Below are positions 1-7,691 of a stretch of DNA of 30,922 nt, one piece after another (positions within the stretch are counted from its first letter, which is position 1; each line of letters begins with the position of its first letter). The notes beneath the pieces are model-generated. The model saw only the letters and a program-made list of their open reading frames with translations. It did no database searches and was not told the origin of the DNA. The stretch spans positions 26,870 to 57,791 of the forward strand of contig DCFC01000001.1 in assembly GCA_002314325.1 (NCBI GenBank). The letters run 5' to 3'. Both the position numbers and the translations under genes were made by a program. The stretch comes from Megamonas hypermegale. Lineage in GTDB: Bacteria > Bacillota > Negativicutes > Selenomonadales > Selenomonadaceae.

Positions 1-245
1 CTTTATCTTATATTGCGCCGAACAGCACTTTCTATTATGCAGAATTTTATAGTACATATAAATTTTTCTTTATAAAATCAGCAAATACATTCATTTATTA
101 ACAAAAGATACCCATAACTTGTGCAGTATATTAAAGGTAATTTTCTCAAAATTTTATATAATATTAACTGTAAGAACAAAGAATTTAATCTACAACAAAT
201 AAAATCACAAATGAACAATACGAAAAATGAAAGGATGTTTTTATC
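1..245. other. AT-rich leader region without a gene
   Basis: No convincing coding sequence is seen here. The stretch is very AT-rich. A TATAAT at 157-162 could be a -10 element for the dehydrogenase gene at 246, but no good -35 lies at the right distance. The ribosome binding site AAAGGATG sits just before the ATG at 246. No terminator or riboswitch fold was recognised. Confidence 0.4.
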
Positions 246-1409
246 ATGTATTACGGACAAAGAAAAATTGAAAATCCAATTCGCTGGGCTATGGTCGGCG
301 GCGGTATCGGCAGCCAAATCGGCTATATTCACCGCTCCGCAGCTCTCAGAGATTTTAACTTCCAGCTCGTTGCCGGCGCTTTCGATATCAATCCGGAACG
401 TGGCAAAGCATTCGGTAAAGAACTGCATATAGCTGAAGACCGCCTTTATCCTGATTATAAAACCATGTTCGCCGAAGAAGCAAAACGCGCCGACGGCATT
501 CAGGCCGTATCCATCGCTACACCGAACGGTACTCATTACGAAATCACTAAAGCGGCTCTGGAAGCAGGACTGCACGTTGTTTGCGAAAAACCGCTCTGCT
601 TCACGACAAAAGAAGCCGAAGAATTGGAAGCTCTCGCTAAAAAACAAAATAAAGTGGTCGGTATTACTTACGGCTATGCCGGTCATCAAGTGATTGAAGA
701 AGCCCGCCAGCTCGTAGCAGAAGGCAAACTCGGCAAAATCCGCATCATTCAGCTTCAGTTCGCTCACGGTTTCCATAATGTTGCCGTAGAAAAAAATACA
801 GCTTCCACCAAATGGCGCGTAAATCCGAAAATGGCCGGTCCGTCCTATGTACTCGGCGATGTCGGCACACATCCGCTCTATCTGTCCGAAGTAATCTGCC
901 CTGACATGAAAATCAAACGTCTCATGTGTTCCCGCCAGTCTTTCGTTGAATCGCGCGCTCCGCTCGAAGACAACGCCATGACTATCATGGAATACGACAA
1001 CGGCGCTATCGGTTATGTCTGGTCCTCCTGCGTAAACTGCGGTTCCATGCACGGTCAGAAAGTACGCATCATCGGTGAAAAAGCTTCCATCGAATGGTGG
1101 GATGAACGTCCTAATCAACTGACTTTTGAAGTTCAGGGCGAACCGGTACGCATCCTCGAACGCGGTATGGGATACCTTGCTCCGTCGGCTCTTGCTGATG
1201 ACAGAATCGGCGGCGGTCATCCGGAAGGATTATTTGAAGCATGGAGCAATCTCTACAGCCGCTTTGCTCAGGCTATGGTAGCAGCCGACAAAGGTGAAAC
1301 AGTCGACTTCTGGTATCCGAACATTCACGCCGGTGTAGAAGGCGTCCGCTGGGTGGAAAACTGCGTCCGTTCCGCCGACAACGGTGCAACATGGGTTGAA
1401 TATAAATAA
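246..1409 (+). CDS. Gfo/Idh/MocA family NAD(P)-dependent oxidoreductase
   Basis: A 387-residue sugar or polyol dehydrogenase of the Gfo/Idh/MocA family. It has an N-terminal Rossmann fold with GGGIGS at residues 18-23, the family CEKP motif at 113-116 (the Lys is the usual catalytic lysine) and GDVGTH at 204-209, supplying the Asp and His of the active site. The C-terminal half is the alpha/beta substrate domain. The ATG follows AAAGGATG at a normal distance. Its neighbours are a sugar-porter transporter and, further on, iolB, which makes myo- or scyllo-inositol or a related cyclic polyol a reasonable substrate guess. It is longer than typical IolG (about 340 residues), so a different sugar or sugar acid is equally possible. 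The family call is firm; the substrate is inferred. Confidence 0.9.
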   Translation: MYYGQRKIENPIRWAMVGGGIGSQIGYIHRSAALRDFNFQLVAGAFDINPERGKAFGKELHIAEDRLYPDYKTMFAEEAKRADGIQAVSIATPNGTHYEITKAALEAGLHVVCEKPLCFTTKEAEELEALAKKQNKVVGITYGYAGHQVIEEARQLVAEGKLGKIRIIQLQFAHGFHNVAVEKNTASTKWRVNPKMAGPSYVLGDVGTHPLYLSEVICPDMKIKRLMCSRQSFVESRAPLEDNAMTIMEYDNGAIGYVWSSCVNCGSMHGQKVRIIGEKASIEWWDERPNQLTFEVQGEPVRILERGMGYLAPSALADDRIGGGHPEGLFEAWSNLYSRFAQAMVAADKGETVDFWYPNIHAGVEGVRWVENCVRSADNGATWVEYK

Positions 1410-1416
1410 TTTTATT

Positions 1417-1860
1417 GTTCATTTTTCTTTTGAGATTAAAAGAAAAACGAACCAAAAAGAAAAAATCTTTTAACGTTTCGCTTTCGCTGCACTGGGCAAG
1501 CCTTCGCAACTTTTCTTTATGAACATACAGTACAACGGTTCGAAACATTTGGAATTTGGCTCGTGCCTTCTATTTCCAGCAGGAACCTAATTTGAGCTGT
1601 TGATACTGTAATTAGCTAGTCATACTAAATTTTTGTCTGCGTTGAATATTTTCACGGTAGCTTTAGCTATTAAGAAAACAATTTTTTAACTCTGTTTTTA
1701 GTTCAAATGTTTGAGCGAAGCGAGTTTTTGAACGTTAGAGTTAAAAAATTGTTTTCTTAAAGTGAAAATATTTTAGCAGTGCGCGAACTTAAGAGTTTCT
1801 TTTTGGGTACTTCTTCTTTGCTCAACAAAGAAAAAGTACCTGGTGCAATTACATTGCACC
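1417..1860 (+). repeat. Family A structured dispersed repeat, copy 1
   Basis: A 444-bp non-coding element between the dehydrogenase stop and the transporter gene, also found at 13003-13501 and from 30576 to the window edge. In order it holds: a hairpin GTTCATTTTTCTTTT/AAAAGAAAAACGAAC at 1417-1452; a conserved central block with GCACTGGGCAAGCCTTCGCA and AATTTGGCTCGTGCCTTC; a long perfect 24-bp stem (1670-1693 with 1737-1760) capped by an inner GTTCAAA/TTTGAAC stem and a GAGCGAAGCGAG loop; a hairpin GGTACTTCTTCTTTG/CAAAGAAAAAGTACC at 1806-1840; and a last hairpin GGTGCAAT-tac-ATTGCACC at 1842-1860. Compared with the other copies it lacks a roughly 45-bp module carrying one extra hairpin. Its function is unknown. 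Confidence 0.9.
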
Positions 1861-1914
1861 AAACTAATAAATTTAATATTTATAATATTATTATTTTTTA
1901 GAGGAGGATATTTT

Positions 1915-3309
1915 ATGACTGCGGAACAAATAAATCCTAACGCCAAGCGGACTATGGTTTTCATGGGGCTGCTTGCTACATTCGGCTCTTTATTATTCGG
2001 TTACGACACCGGTGTTATCAACGGTGCTCTGCCTTATATGGCCCGTCCCGACCAGTTGAACTTGACACCGGCGCTGGAAGGTCTTGTCGGCAGTGCCATC
2101 TGTATCGGCGCCGCCATCGGTTCGTTTCTTTCCGGCCGCCTTTCTGATGCTTACGGCAGAAAAACCACACTTTCTTATTTATCCATACTGTTCTTTTTAG
2201 CCAGCCTCGGCTGCGTACTTTCCATAAACGCACAAATGATGATTGTCTGCCGCTTTTTCCTGGGTCTTGCTGTCGGCGGTTCTTCCACCATTGTACCGGG
2301 TTATCTGGCGGAAATCGCCACCAGCCAGTATCGCGGACGCATGGTAGGCTTGATGGACCTTGTCGTTGTTTTCGGACAATTTCTCGCTTATATTGTCAAT
2401 GCCATCATCGCCATCAATCTCGGTCATGACCCGCACGTATGGCGCTATATTCTGGCCGTTACTTTAATCCCTGCCGTTTTACTGTTTTTAAGCATGTTAA
2501 TCGCTAAGGAATCTCCGCGTTATCTCGTTGCCAAAGGCCGTATTTCGGAAGCGCTTGAAGTTTTAAAATGCACGCATGAAACGCAGGCTCAGGCGATTGC
2601 CGAATTAAACAGTATCAAAGACGTACTGGCAGAACAAAGTGCCGCCAAAAATCTTTCTTTCAAAGATTTTACCGAACCGTGGATGAAACGCATCTTCTTC
2701 CTCGGCATCGCTTTAGCCGTTACACAGCAGGTAACGGGCGTGAACAGCATCATGTTTTACGGCTCGCAAATTCTCACGCACTCCGGGTTCAGCACCGATG
2801 CTGCACTTGTCGGCAATATCGGCAACGGTCTTATTTCCGTAGCCGGTGCTCTGTTTAGTCTGTATATCGTCGGCAAAATCGGCCGCCGTACTATGCTCAC
2901 CATCGGTCTTTGCGGCGTACTCACCGCCAATATCCTCATCGGCGTAATTTCCTCCACACTCGAAGGTTCACCGCTTCTGCCGTATTTCATTTTGACACTC
3001 ACCGTAATTTTCTTAGGCTTCCAGCAGTCATGCGTTTCTCCTGCTACATGGCTGATGATTTCCGAAATTTTCCCGACAAGAATGCGCTCCACCTGCATGG
3101 GTCTGACTATTCTGTGCTTATGGTGCACGAACTTTATCGTAACTTTGGTTTTCCCGATACTGCTCGGCATTGTAGGCATTTCCAACACCTTCTTCATTTT
3201 CGGCGCGCTGTGCATTTGCTCGCTGATTTTCGTCAGAACCTCCATGCCGGAAACGAAGCATTTGTCCATTGAAGAAATTGAACGCAAATTCCGCAATGAA
3301 ACAAAATAA
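1915..3309 (+). CDS. Sugar porter family MFS transporter (IolT/AraE/XylE-like)
   Basis: A 464-residue, 12-helix major facilitator of the sugar porter family (TC 2.A.1.1), a proton-coupled importer of a monosaccharide or polyol in the inner membrane. Signature motifs are visible: GYDTGVINGA at residues 29-38, GRLSDAYGRK at 74-83 after helix 2, ESPRYLVAKGR before the central loop, QQVTGVNS in helix 7, a GRR motif after helix 8, and a PETKHLSIEEIE tail. The frame is open further upstream into repeat A, but the ATG at 1915 is chosen because AGAGGAGGA lies 6 bp before it. The gene is followed after 21 bp by a PTS EIIA gene, so both are probably cotranscribed. Myo-inositol is a candidate substrate from context (iolB nearby); arabinose, xylose or galactose cannot be excluded. 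Confidence 0.9.
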   Translation: MTAEQINPNAKRTMVFMGLLATFGSLLFGYDTGVINGALPYMARPDQLNLTPALEGLVGSAICIGAAIGSFLSGRLSDAYGRKTTLSYLSILFFLASLGCVLSINAQMMIVCRFFLGLAVGGSSTIVPGYLAEIATSQYRGRMVGLMDLVVVFGQFLAYIVNAIIAINLGHDPHVWRYILAVTLIPAVLLFLSMLIAKESPRYLVAKGRISEALEVLKCTHETQAQAIAELNSIKDVLAEQSAAKNLSFKDFTEPWMKRIFFLGIALAVTQQVTGVNSIMFYGSQILTHSGFSTDAALVGNIGNGLISVAGALFSLYIVGKIGRRTMLTIGLCGVLTANILIGVISSTLEGSPLLPYFILTLTVIFLGFQQSCVSPATWLMISEIFPTRMRSTCMGLTILCLWCTNFIVTLVFPILLGIVGISNTFFIFGALCICSLIFVRTSMPETKHLSIEEIERKFRNETK

Positions 3310-3330
3310 TTTTATGAAAGGTTGATTACA

Positions 3331-3639
3331 ATGAACACTGAAAAAATCGCATTTGATATCATCTCTCTGGCAGGCGACGCTAAAGCTGAACTGCAAAAAG
3401 CACTGAAATTTGCCCACGAAGGAAAATTCGACAAGGCGCGCGAACAAATCGACAAAGCTGCGCCGCAGCTGCAAAAAGCGCACGAATTGCAGACACAGGA
3501 GCTTTTAACACGCGAAGCCAACGGCGAAAAACTTTCCTTCAATGTGCTTATCTCTCATGCACAGGATTATTTGATGACCACGTATATCATGAAAGATATG
3601 GTTGTGGAAATTGTCAATTTGTATAAACAGTTGAAATAA
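3331..3639 (+). CDS. PTS lactose/cellobiose-type EIIA protein (orphan)
   Basis: A 102-residue helical protein of the PTS IIA Lac/Cel family (PF02255), which normally passes phosphate from HPr to a IIB partner. The phosphorylation site is the conserved ISHAQDYLM segment, with His76 as the predicted phosphohistidine and Asp79 at the position that binds metal in the trimer core. The length matches the family. The ATG at 3331 is chosen over an in-frame TTG at 3322 because GAAAGG lies 9 bp upstream of it. No EIIB or EIIC gene is present; the gene instead sits 21 bp behind a non-PTS sugar porter. It may serve a PTS encoded elsewhere or have a regulatory role on the transporter. The second option is speculation. 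Confidence 0.88.
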   Translation: MNTEKIAFDIISLAGDAKAELQKALKFAHEGKFDKAREQIDKAAPQLQKAHELQTQELLTREANGEKLSFNVLISHAQDYLMTTYIMKDMVVEIVNLYKQLK

Positions 3640-3660
3640 TTACATCTATTTTTCTCCTTC

Positions 3661-3689
3661 TTGTATGACTACTTGGATTGTAGTATGAT
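3661..3689 (+). promoter_or_regulatory. Predicted sigma-70 promoter of the cytidylate kinase-like gene
   Basis: TTGTAT at 3661-3666 and TATGAT at 3684-3689 are separated by exactly 17 bp. The predicted transcript start, near 3696, precedes the ATG at 3740 by about 45 nt. No terminator is obvious between the upstream EIIA stop and this promoter. Confidence 0.55.
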
Positions 3690-3739
3690 GATAGCAGTTT
3701 GGTAGTTCAATCAAGCTTTTCTACAGGAAGGAGTTTACT

Positions 3740-4354
3740 ATGAAAGACAATACAAATATTGTAATCATTCGACAATACGGCAGCGGCGGCCGAGAAGTTT
3801 CTTCTATCTTAGCCAAAAAACTCGGTTTTCACCGCTATGACCGCACCATCGTTCAAATGGCGGCTGAAAAACTCAGCCAGCAGGAAGGCTACGATATTGA
3901 TGTCGACGAACTTCTCAAAGACTCGTACGACCTGCCGCAAAATCAGCTCGGCAATCTCGGCGATTTTGCTTTTGAACGAATTCCGTATTTCAATAAAATG
4001 TATCGTCAGCAGGCTGTTGCCATGCTCAAACTTGCGCAAAAAGGCAAGGCAGTATTTTTGGGCAGATGCGCCGATTTCATTTTAAAAGATGTACCGAACA
4101 CATTTTTCTTCTTCATCTATGCCGATGACGAATTCCGCGCCGCCCGCGCCAAAGACCATTACGGCAGCCACTCTTTAGCTGACCTGGACAAAGAAGCCAA
4201 AAACCGTGAAAAATATTACGCTTACTACACAGGTGAAAAATGGGGCGACCCGAAACATTTCCATATGATGATTAACACCAGCCAGATTTCTCTGGAAAAA
4301 GCTGCCGACTTAATCATTGATTACATTAAAACGCATCAGAAAACAGAAGCATAA
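3740..4354 (+). CDS. Cytidylate kinase-like family protein
   Basis: A 204-residue protein of the cytidylate-kinase-like family (PF13189), P-loop nucleotide-binding proteins widespread in Firmicutes whose substrate is mostly untested. The N-terminus has a P-loop-like segment YGSGGREV at residues 13-20, and the C-terminal part has the family signature KNREKYYAYYTG, then WGD, then a MMINTS strand. True Cmk proteins are somewhat larger and have a different CMP-binding insert, so this should not be named cmk. The start is set by AGGAAGGAG shortly before the ATG. A consensus-like promoter lies at 3661-3689 and a strong terminator at 4377-4407, so it looks monocistronic. Confidence 0.85.
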   Translation: MKDNTNIVIIRQYGSGGREVSSILAKKLGFHRYDRTIVQMAAEKLSQQEGYDIDVDELLKDSYDLPQNQLGNLGDFAFERIPYFNKMYRQQAVAMLKLAQKGKAVFLGRCADFILKDVPNTFFFFIYADDEFRAARAKDHYGSHSLADLDKEAKNREKYYAYYTGEKWGDPKHFHMMINTSQISLEKAADLIIDYIKTHQKTEA

Positions 4355-4376
4355 TTTAAAATCAAAATCCTATCAT

Positions 4377-4407
4377 AAGCCGCCCGGTGAAAATCGGAGC
4401 GGTTTTT
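4377..4407 (+). terminator. Rho-independent terminator
   Basis: AAGCCGC pairs with GCGGTTT (one G-T wobble) and an inner CCG pairs with CGG around a GTGAAAAT loop; the stem runs straight into a T-rich tract. It follows the cytidylate-kinase-like gene by about 20 bp. Confidence 0.85.
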
Positions 4408-4499
4408 ATTTTACCAAAAAATCATTACATAACTCTTAAAACTTAATCAAAATATAATAAAAAAATACAAAAAATATATCCAAAATTTCGTATTTAATA

Positions 4500-4528
4500 T
4501 TTACGTTTGGTATTTTTTGGTTTATAAT
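4500..4528 (+). promoter_or_regulatory. Predicted promoter of iolB
   Basis: TTTACG at 4500-4505 and a perfect TATAAT at 4523-4528 with a 17-bp spacer. A loose dyad overlaps the upstream side (CCAAA near 4480, TTTGG near 4506), which could be a regulator site, but nothing comparable was found before the dehydrogenase gene. The leader to the ATG at 4598 is about 60 nt. Confidence 0.55.
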
Positions 4529-4597
4529 ACAATCATAAAGATAAATAAACGCTAAATCATATACATTCATTTTCATTATATAAAGGAGAGGTTTTTC

Positions 4598-5386
4598 ATG
4601 ACTAAAAAAGTTTTTGGTTATCCTGAATTTGACGCTTCCGGCGAAAAAATTCTCACTACTTACGACAACGAATACAGCGATATGCTGATGGACATCCGCG
4701 TCTACAAAATGAAAGCCGGCGAAGAAAGAACATTCTGCCGTGAAGGCGAAGAAGTTGCCGTACTGCTTCTTTCCGGCAAAATCACATACATTTTCGACGG
4801 ACAGGAAAAAGCTGTAACGAGAAAAGACGTATTCACTGAAGGACCTTGGTGCGTTCATGTATGCGGCGGTACGAAAGTCATCGTAAAAGCAGATGCTGAC
4901 GCTGAAATTCTCGTTCAGTGCACGAAAAACGACAAACAGTTCCCTGCTAAACTGTACGCTCCGGAAGATGCTCCTTGGGGATATTCCTGCGTAGGCAAAT
5001 TCGGCAACGTGGCAAAACGCCGTGTAAACACTATCTTCGACCACGACATCGCTCCGTACTCCAACATGGTTCTCGGCGAAGTATTGAACGACCGCGGCAA
5101 CTGGTCCGGTTATCTGCCGCACAGACATCCGCAGCCTGAAACGTATTACTTCAAATTCGACCATCCGGAAGGATTCGGCGCAAGCTTCGTCGGCGACCAG
5201 GTATTCAAGAGCACGGACGGCAGCTTCTCCGCTATCCCTGGCGGCGAACTCCATCCGCAGGCAGTAGCTCCTGGCTACCAGATGTATACCTGCTGGATGA
5301 TACGCCACCTCGACGGCAATCCTTGGCTCCAGACGGACCGCTGCGAAGACGAACGCTATGTTTGGCTGCATGACGCTAAATTTTAA
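4598..5386 (+). CDS. iolB: 5-deoxy-glucuronate isomerase (IolB)
   Basis: A 262-residue bicupin of the IolB family (PF04962), close to the usual 265-270 residues. IolB isomerises 5-deoxy-D-glucuronate to 2-deoxy-5-keto-D-gluconate in myo-inositol breakdown, in the cytoplasm, with a bound metal. The diagnostic C-terminal cupin is clear: NDRGNWSGYLPHRHPQPETY provides the metal-binding His-x-His and Glu, followed by GGELHPQAVAPGYQMYTCW and the family signature HLDGNPWLQTDR. The ATG follows AAGGAGAGG. It has its own promoter and stands alone: iolC, iolD and iolE are not in the window, so the rest of the pathway must lie elsewhere if it exists. The dehydrogenase and MFS transporter 1.3-4.4 kb upstream are plausible partners. 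Confidence 0.93.
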   Translation: MTKKVFGYPEFDASGEKILTTYDNEYSDMLMDIRVYKMKAGEERTFCREGEEVAVLLLSGKITYIFDGQEKAVTRKDVFTEGPWCVHVCGGTKVIVKADADAEILVQCTKNDKQFPAKLYAPEDAPWGYSCVGKFGNVAKRRVNTIFDHDIAPYSNMVLGEVLNDRGNWSGYLPHRHPQPETYYFKFDHPEGFGASFVGDQVFKSTDGSFSAIPGGELHPQAVAPGYQMYTCWMIRHLDGNPWLQTDRCEDERYVWLHDAKF

Positions 5387-5394
5387 TTAAGCTC

Positions 5395-5423
5395 TTGTTA
5401 AAAAAATGATTTAGGCTTATAAT
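5395..5423 (+). promoter_or_regulatory. Predicted promoter of the TPP riboswitch-thiC unit
   Basis: TTGTTA at 5395-5400 and TATAAT at 5418-5423 with a 17-bp spacer, placed only 8 bp after the iolB stop. The transcript would start near 5430, about 25 nt before the aptamer. Confidence 0.65.
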
Positions 5424-5454
5424 AATAACAACACATATATACACTATTAAAAAA

Positions 5455-5535
5455 CCACTAGGGGAACCGTACGGTTGAGAAGTTAGAAACTGACCCTTAG
5501 AACCTGACATGGCTAATACCAGCGTAGGGAAGTGG
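5455..5535 (+). promoter_or_regulatory. TPP riboswitch (THI element) aptamer
   Basis: A canonical thiamine pyrophosphate aptamer. P1 is CCACT (5455-5459) with AGTGG (5531-5535). The conserved core segments ACTAGGGG, TTGAGA, ACCCTTAGAACCTGA, ATACCAGCGTAGGGAAGT are all present in the right order. An expression platform follows. AAGTGGCAAAC (5530-5540) can pair with GTTTGCGACTT (5555-5565) at 10 of 11 positions as an antiterminator that consumes the 3' strand of P1. When TPP stabilises P1 the terminator at 5550-5585 should form, so this is a transcriptional OFF switch for thiC. Confidence 0.97.
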
Positions 5536-5549
5536 CAAACGGAAATCAC

Positions 5550-5585
5550 AGCCGGTTTGCGACTTGCAGACCGGCTTTTTATTTT
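5550..5585 (+). terminator. thiC leader: Riboswitch-controlled intrinsic terminator
   Basis: AGCCGGT (5550-5556) pairs perfectly with ACCGGCT (5570-5576), extended inward by TTGC/GCAG around a GACTT loop, followed by a T-rich tract. Its left half overlaps the antiterminator partner, which makes the two folds mutually exclusive. Confidence 0.93.
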
Positions 5586-5619
5586 CCCTACATACATTAA
5601 TTTTTTAGGAGGACATCTC

Positions 5620-6924
5620 ATGACAATGACGCAAATGCAGGCTGCCAGAGCCGGCAAAATCACTGATGAAATGAAAATCGTGGCACAGGAAGAAAAAATG
5701 GATATCAATGTTCTGAAAGAACGTGTAGCTAACGGAACAATTGCCATCTGTGCCAATATCAACCATAAAAATCTGCATCCGTACGGCGTAGGTGAAGGCC
5801 TTTGCACGAAAGTAAATGCCAACATCGGCACATCGAGCGCCTTTCCCGACCCGGAACCGGAAATTGAAAAACTCAATATCGCCATAGCTGCCGGTGCTCA
5901 TTCCGTAATGGACTTAAGTACGGGCAACAATATCGACGCTTCTCGCCGCGCCATTTTGGATAATTCCACTGTCATGGTCGGCACAGTGCCGATTTATCAG
6001 GCAACTGTTACAGCCATTAAAGAACGCGGTGCCGTTGTCAAAATGACGGAAGACGACCTGCTTCACACAATCGAAAAACAGGCTAAAGACGGCGCTGACT
6101 TCATGACCATTCACTGCGGCGTTACGATGGACGTCATCAACCGCATGCGCGCCGAAGGCCGCTATATGGACGTTGTCAGCCGCGGCGGTTCGTTTATCAC
6201 CGGCTGGATGCTCTACAACGAAAAGAACAATCCGCTTTATGAACGCTATGACGATATCCTCGATATCTGCGCCAAATACGACGTAACCATGAGTCTCGGC
6301 GACGGTCTGCGTCCAGGCTGCCTTGCCGACGCTACCGACCATGCGCAAATTCAGGAGCTCCTAAATCTCGGCGGACTCGTAAAACGCGCCTGGGACAGAG
6401 GCGTTCAGGTAATGGTGGAAGGCCCGGGCCACGTGCCGTTTGACCAGATTGCCACTAATATGAAATTGCAGAAAAGCCTCTGCCATAATGCTCCGTTTTA
6501 TGTACTCGGCCCGCTCGTAACAGATGTTGCGCCGGGATATGACCATATCACGGCCGCTATCGGCGGAACAATGGCTGCCGCTAACGGTGCTGATTTCCTC
6601 TGCTATGTAACTCCGGCTGAACATCTTGCCCTGCCGAATAATCAGGACGTAAAAGACGGCGTAATCGTAACACGCATCGCCGCTCATGCCGCTGATATCG
6701 TCAAAGGCGTACCGGGTGCTAAAGATTGGGATTTGCAAATGGCAAAAGCCCGCAAACAGCTCGACTGGGAAGCTCAGCTCAATCTCGCCATCGACCCGCA
6801 GACAGCCCGCGAAAAACGCGCCTCCCGCAATCCGGAAGGTACGACCGCATGCTCCATGTGCGGCGACTACTGCGCAGTGGAAATCGTCAACAAATATCTC
6901 GGTTCGACTATCGAGCACTGCTAA
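5620..6924 (+). CDS. thiC: Phosphomethylpyrimidine synthase ThiC
   Basis: A 434-residue ThiC, the non-canonical radical SAM enzyme that converts aminoimidazole ribotide to HMP phosphate for thiamine. This is the short form without the N-terminal extension of proteobacterial and plant enzymes. Conserved blocks include NANIGTS, the MDLSTG segment, [28 protein letters not shown] and the C-terminal cluster motif. The cysteines are C411, C414 and C418 (CSMCGDYC), a CX2CX3C spacing, one residue shorter than the CX2CX4C described for the long-form enzymes. The ATG at 5620 follows AGGAGGA at 6 bp; an upstream in-frame extension would run through the riboswitch and is rejected. It is controlled by the TPP riboswitch and ended by a strong hairpin at 6961. 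Confidence 0.97.
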   Translation: MTMTQMQAARAGKITDEMKIVAQEEKMDINVLKERVANGTIAICANINHKNLHPYGVGEGLCTKVNANIGTSSAFPDPEPEIEKLNIAIAAGAHSVMDLSTGNNIDASRRAILDNSTVMVGTVPIYQATVTAIKERGAVVKMTEDDLLHTIEKQAKDGADFMTIHCGVTMDVINRMRAEGRYMDVVSRGGSFITGWMLYNEKNNPLYERYDDILDICAKYDVTMSLGDGLRPGCLADATDHAQIQELLNLGGLVKRAWDRGVQVMVEGPGHVPFDQIATNMKLQKSLCHNAPFYVLGPLVTDVAPGYDHITAAIGGTMAAANGADFLCYVTPAEHLALPNNQDVKDGVIVTRIAAHAADIVKGVPGAKDWDLQMAKARKQLDWEAQLNLAIDPQTAREKRASRNPEGTTACSMCGDYCAVEIVNKYLGSTIEHC

Positions 6925-6960
6925 TTAAGCCTTCTATTTTAATCACATATCATATAAACA

Positions 6961-6992
6961 AAAAGAGAAGCATTTATATGCTTCTCTTTTTT
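6961..6992 (+). terminator. Rho-independent terminator after thiC
   Basis: GAGAAGCAT and ATGCTTCTC form a perfect 9-bp stem around TTAT, extended by A-T pairs and followed by a T6 tract. The A-rich left flank may also let it work for the convergent flavoprotein gene. Confidence 0.92.
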
Positions 6993-6996
6993 CATG

Positions 6997-7527
6997 TCAT
7001 AAATTTGCACCAAGATTATACGCCTGATTAGGATAATCCGTTTTTTCTATCACATCTCTTGTCGGACAGCCGGGCGCTAATACTCTGCCGCTGTCGTCCC
7101 ATTCCATATACCGCACCAATGTATCATAATGGCTCGCAATCGCCCGCATGGTTAAATCCGTATCACTGCCTGCCGCCGTTAAAAGCACCGATTTTTTGCC
7201 GTGCAGTCTGCCCGTGCGTGAATAGAAACGGTCAACTATCGTCTTAATCTGTGCCGTCATCGCAAAAAAATACACCGGCGTAACGAGTGCTATCAAATCC
7301 GCCTGCAACAGCTGCGGCATAAGTGTATTCTGGATAGCGTCATTTTGAATGCAGTCGCCGTCCATGCCGCATCTGTCGCAGCCCAGACACGGATGAATGT
7401 CTTCAAACGCCGCATTGAAACGGTATACTTCATGGCCCACACTTTGCGCTCCTTCAATAAATCGTTCCGCCAAAAGCGCCGTTGTTCCGTCCTTATGCGG
7501 ACTGCCCGTTATCACTGCTATTTTCAT
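6997..7527 (-). CDS. Flavodoxin-fold iron-sulfur flavoprotein (cytoplasmic, Isf-like)
   Basis: A 176-residue NADPH-dependent FMN reductase/flavodoxin-fold protein. GSPHKDGTTALL at residues 8-19 is the FMN phosphate loop, and Cys47, 50, 53 and 59 (CLGCDRC...C, CX2CX2CX5C) match the compact cysteine motif that holds a [4Fe-4S] cluster in archaeal-type Isf flavoproteins. TPVYFFAMTAQIKTIVDRFY is the typical dimer and flavin segment. The ATG follows a GGAGAAGGGG-type site. It has no signal sequence. A close paralogue with an exported N-terminus is encoded just upstream (7692-8357), separated by repeat B copy 1. Its likely job is electron transfer or reduction of small electrophiles or quinones; the substrate is unknown. 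Confidence 0.88.
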   Translation of the reverse strand: MKIAVITGSPHKDGTTALLAERFIEGAQSVGHEVYRFNAAFEDIHPCLGCDRCGMDGDCIQNDAIQNTLMPQLLQADLIALVTPVYFFAMTAQIKTIVDRFYSRTGRLHGKKSVLLTAAGSDTDLTMRAIASHYDTLVRYMEWDDSGRVLAPGCPTRDVIEKTDYPNQAYNLGANL

Positions 7528-7562
7528 TTTCCTTACCCCTTCTCCAACATATTATTATCCAT

Positions 7563-7682
7563 TGTATTAGTCGATATTCTAAAGCAGAATAATAATTTAT
7601 ATTTAGTGCGGTTAAGTGACAATATCAAACGAATATAAACTATTATCCTGCCGGTTATAGGCTGAATGTTTTACTAGCACAA
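7563..7682. repeat. Family B palindromic repeat, copy 1
   Basis: About 120 bp between the two flavoprotein genes. Imperfect arms (near 7583-7603 and 7631-7650) form a long AT-rich stem around a loop with GGTTAAGTGACAA, nearly identical to the loop of copy 3. The ends resemble short terminal inverted repeats (TAGT on the left, ACTAGCACA on the right). It begins about 10 bp past the stop codon of the minus-strand gene ending at 7692. Confidence 0.8.
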
Positions 7683-7691
7683 GAGATTATA

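Noticed and set aside
78..1220. A 380-codon open frame on the minus strand opposite the Gfo/Idh/MocA gene
   Set aside because: It is the mirror of a clear dehydrogenase gene, has a composition rich in Phe and Cys typical of antisense frames, no ribosome site and no recognisable domain.
1773..1964. Short minus-strand frames in repeat A copies 1 and 2 with a shared peptide (CNCTRYFFFV...RKSTQKE)
   Set aside because: The similarity comes from the repeated DNA hairpins GGTGCAAT and GGTACTTTTTCTTTG. The frames start and end at different points, lack ribosome sites and run into unrelated flanks, so a conserved protein is not supported.
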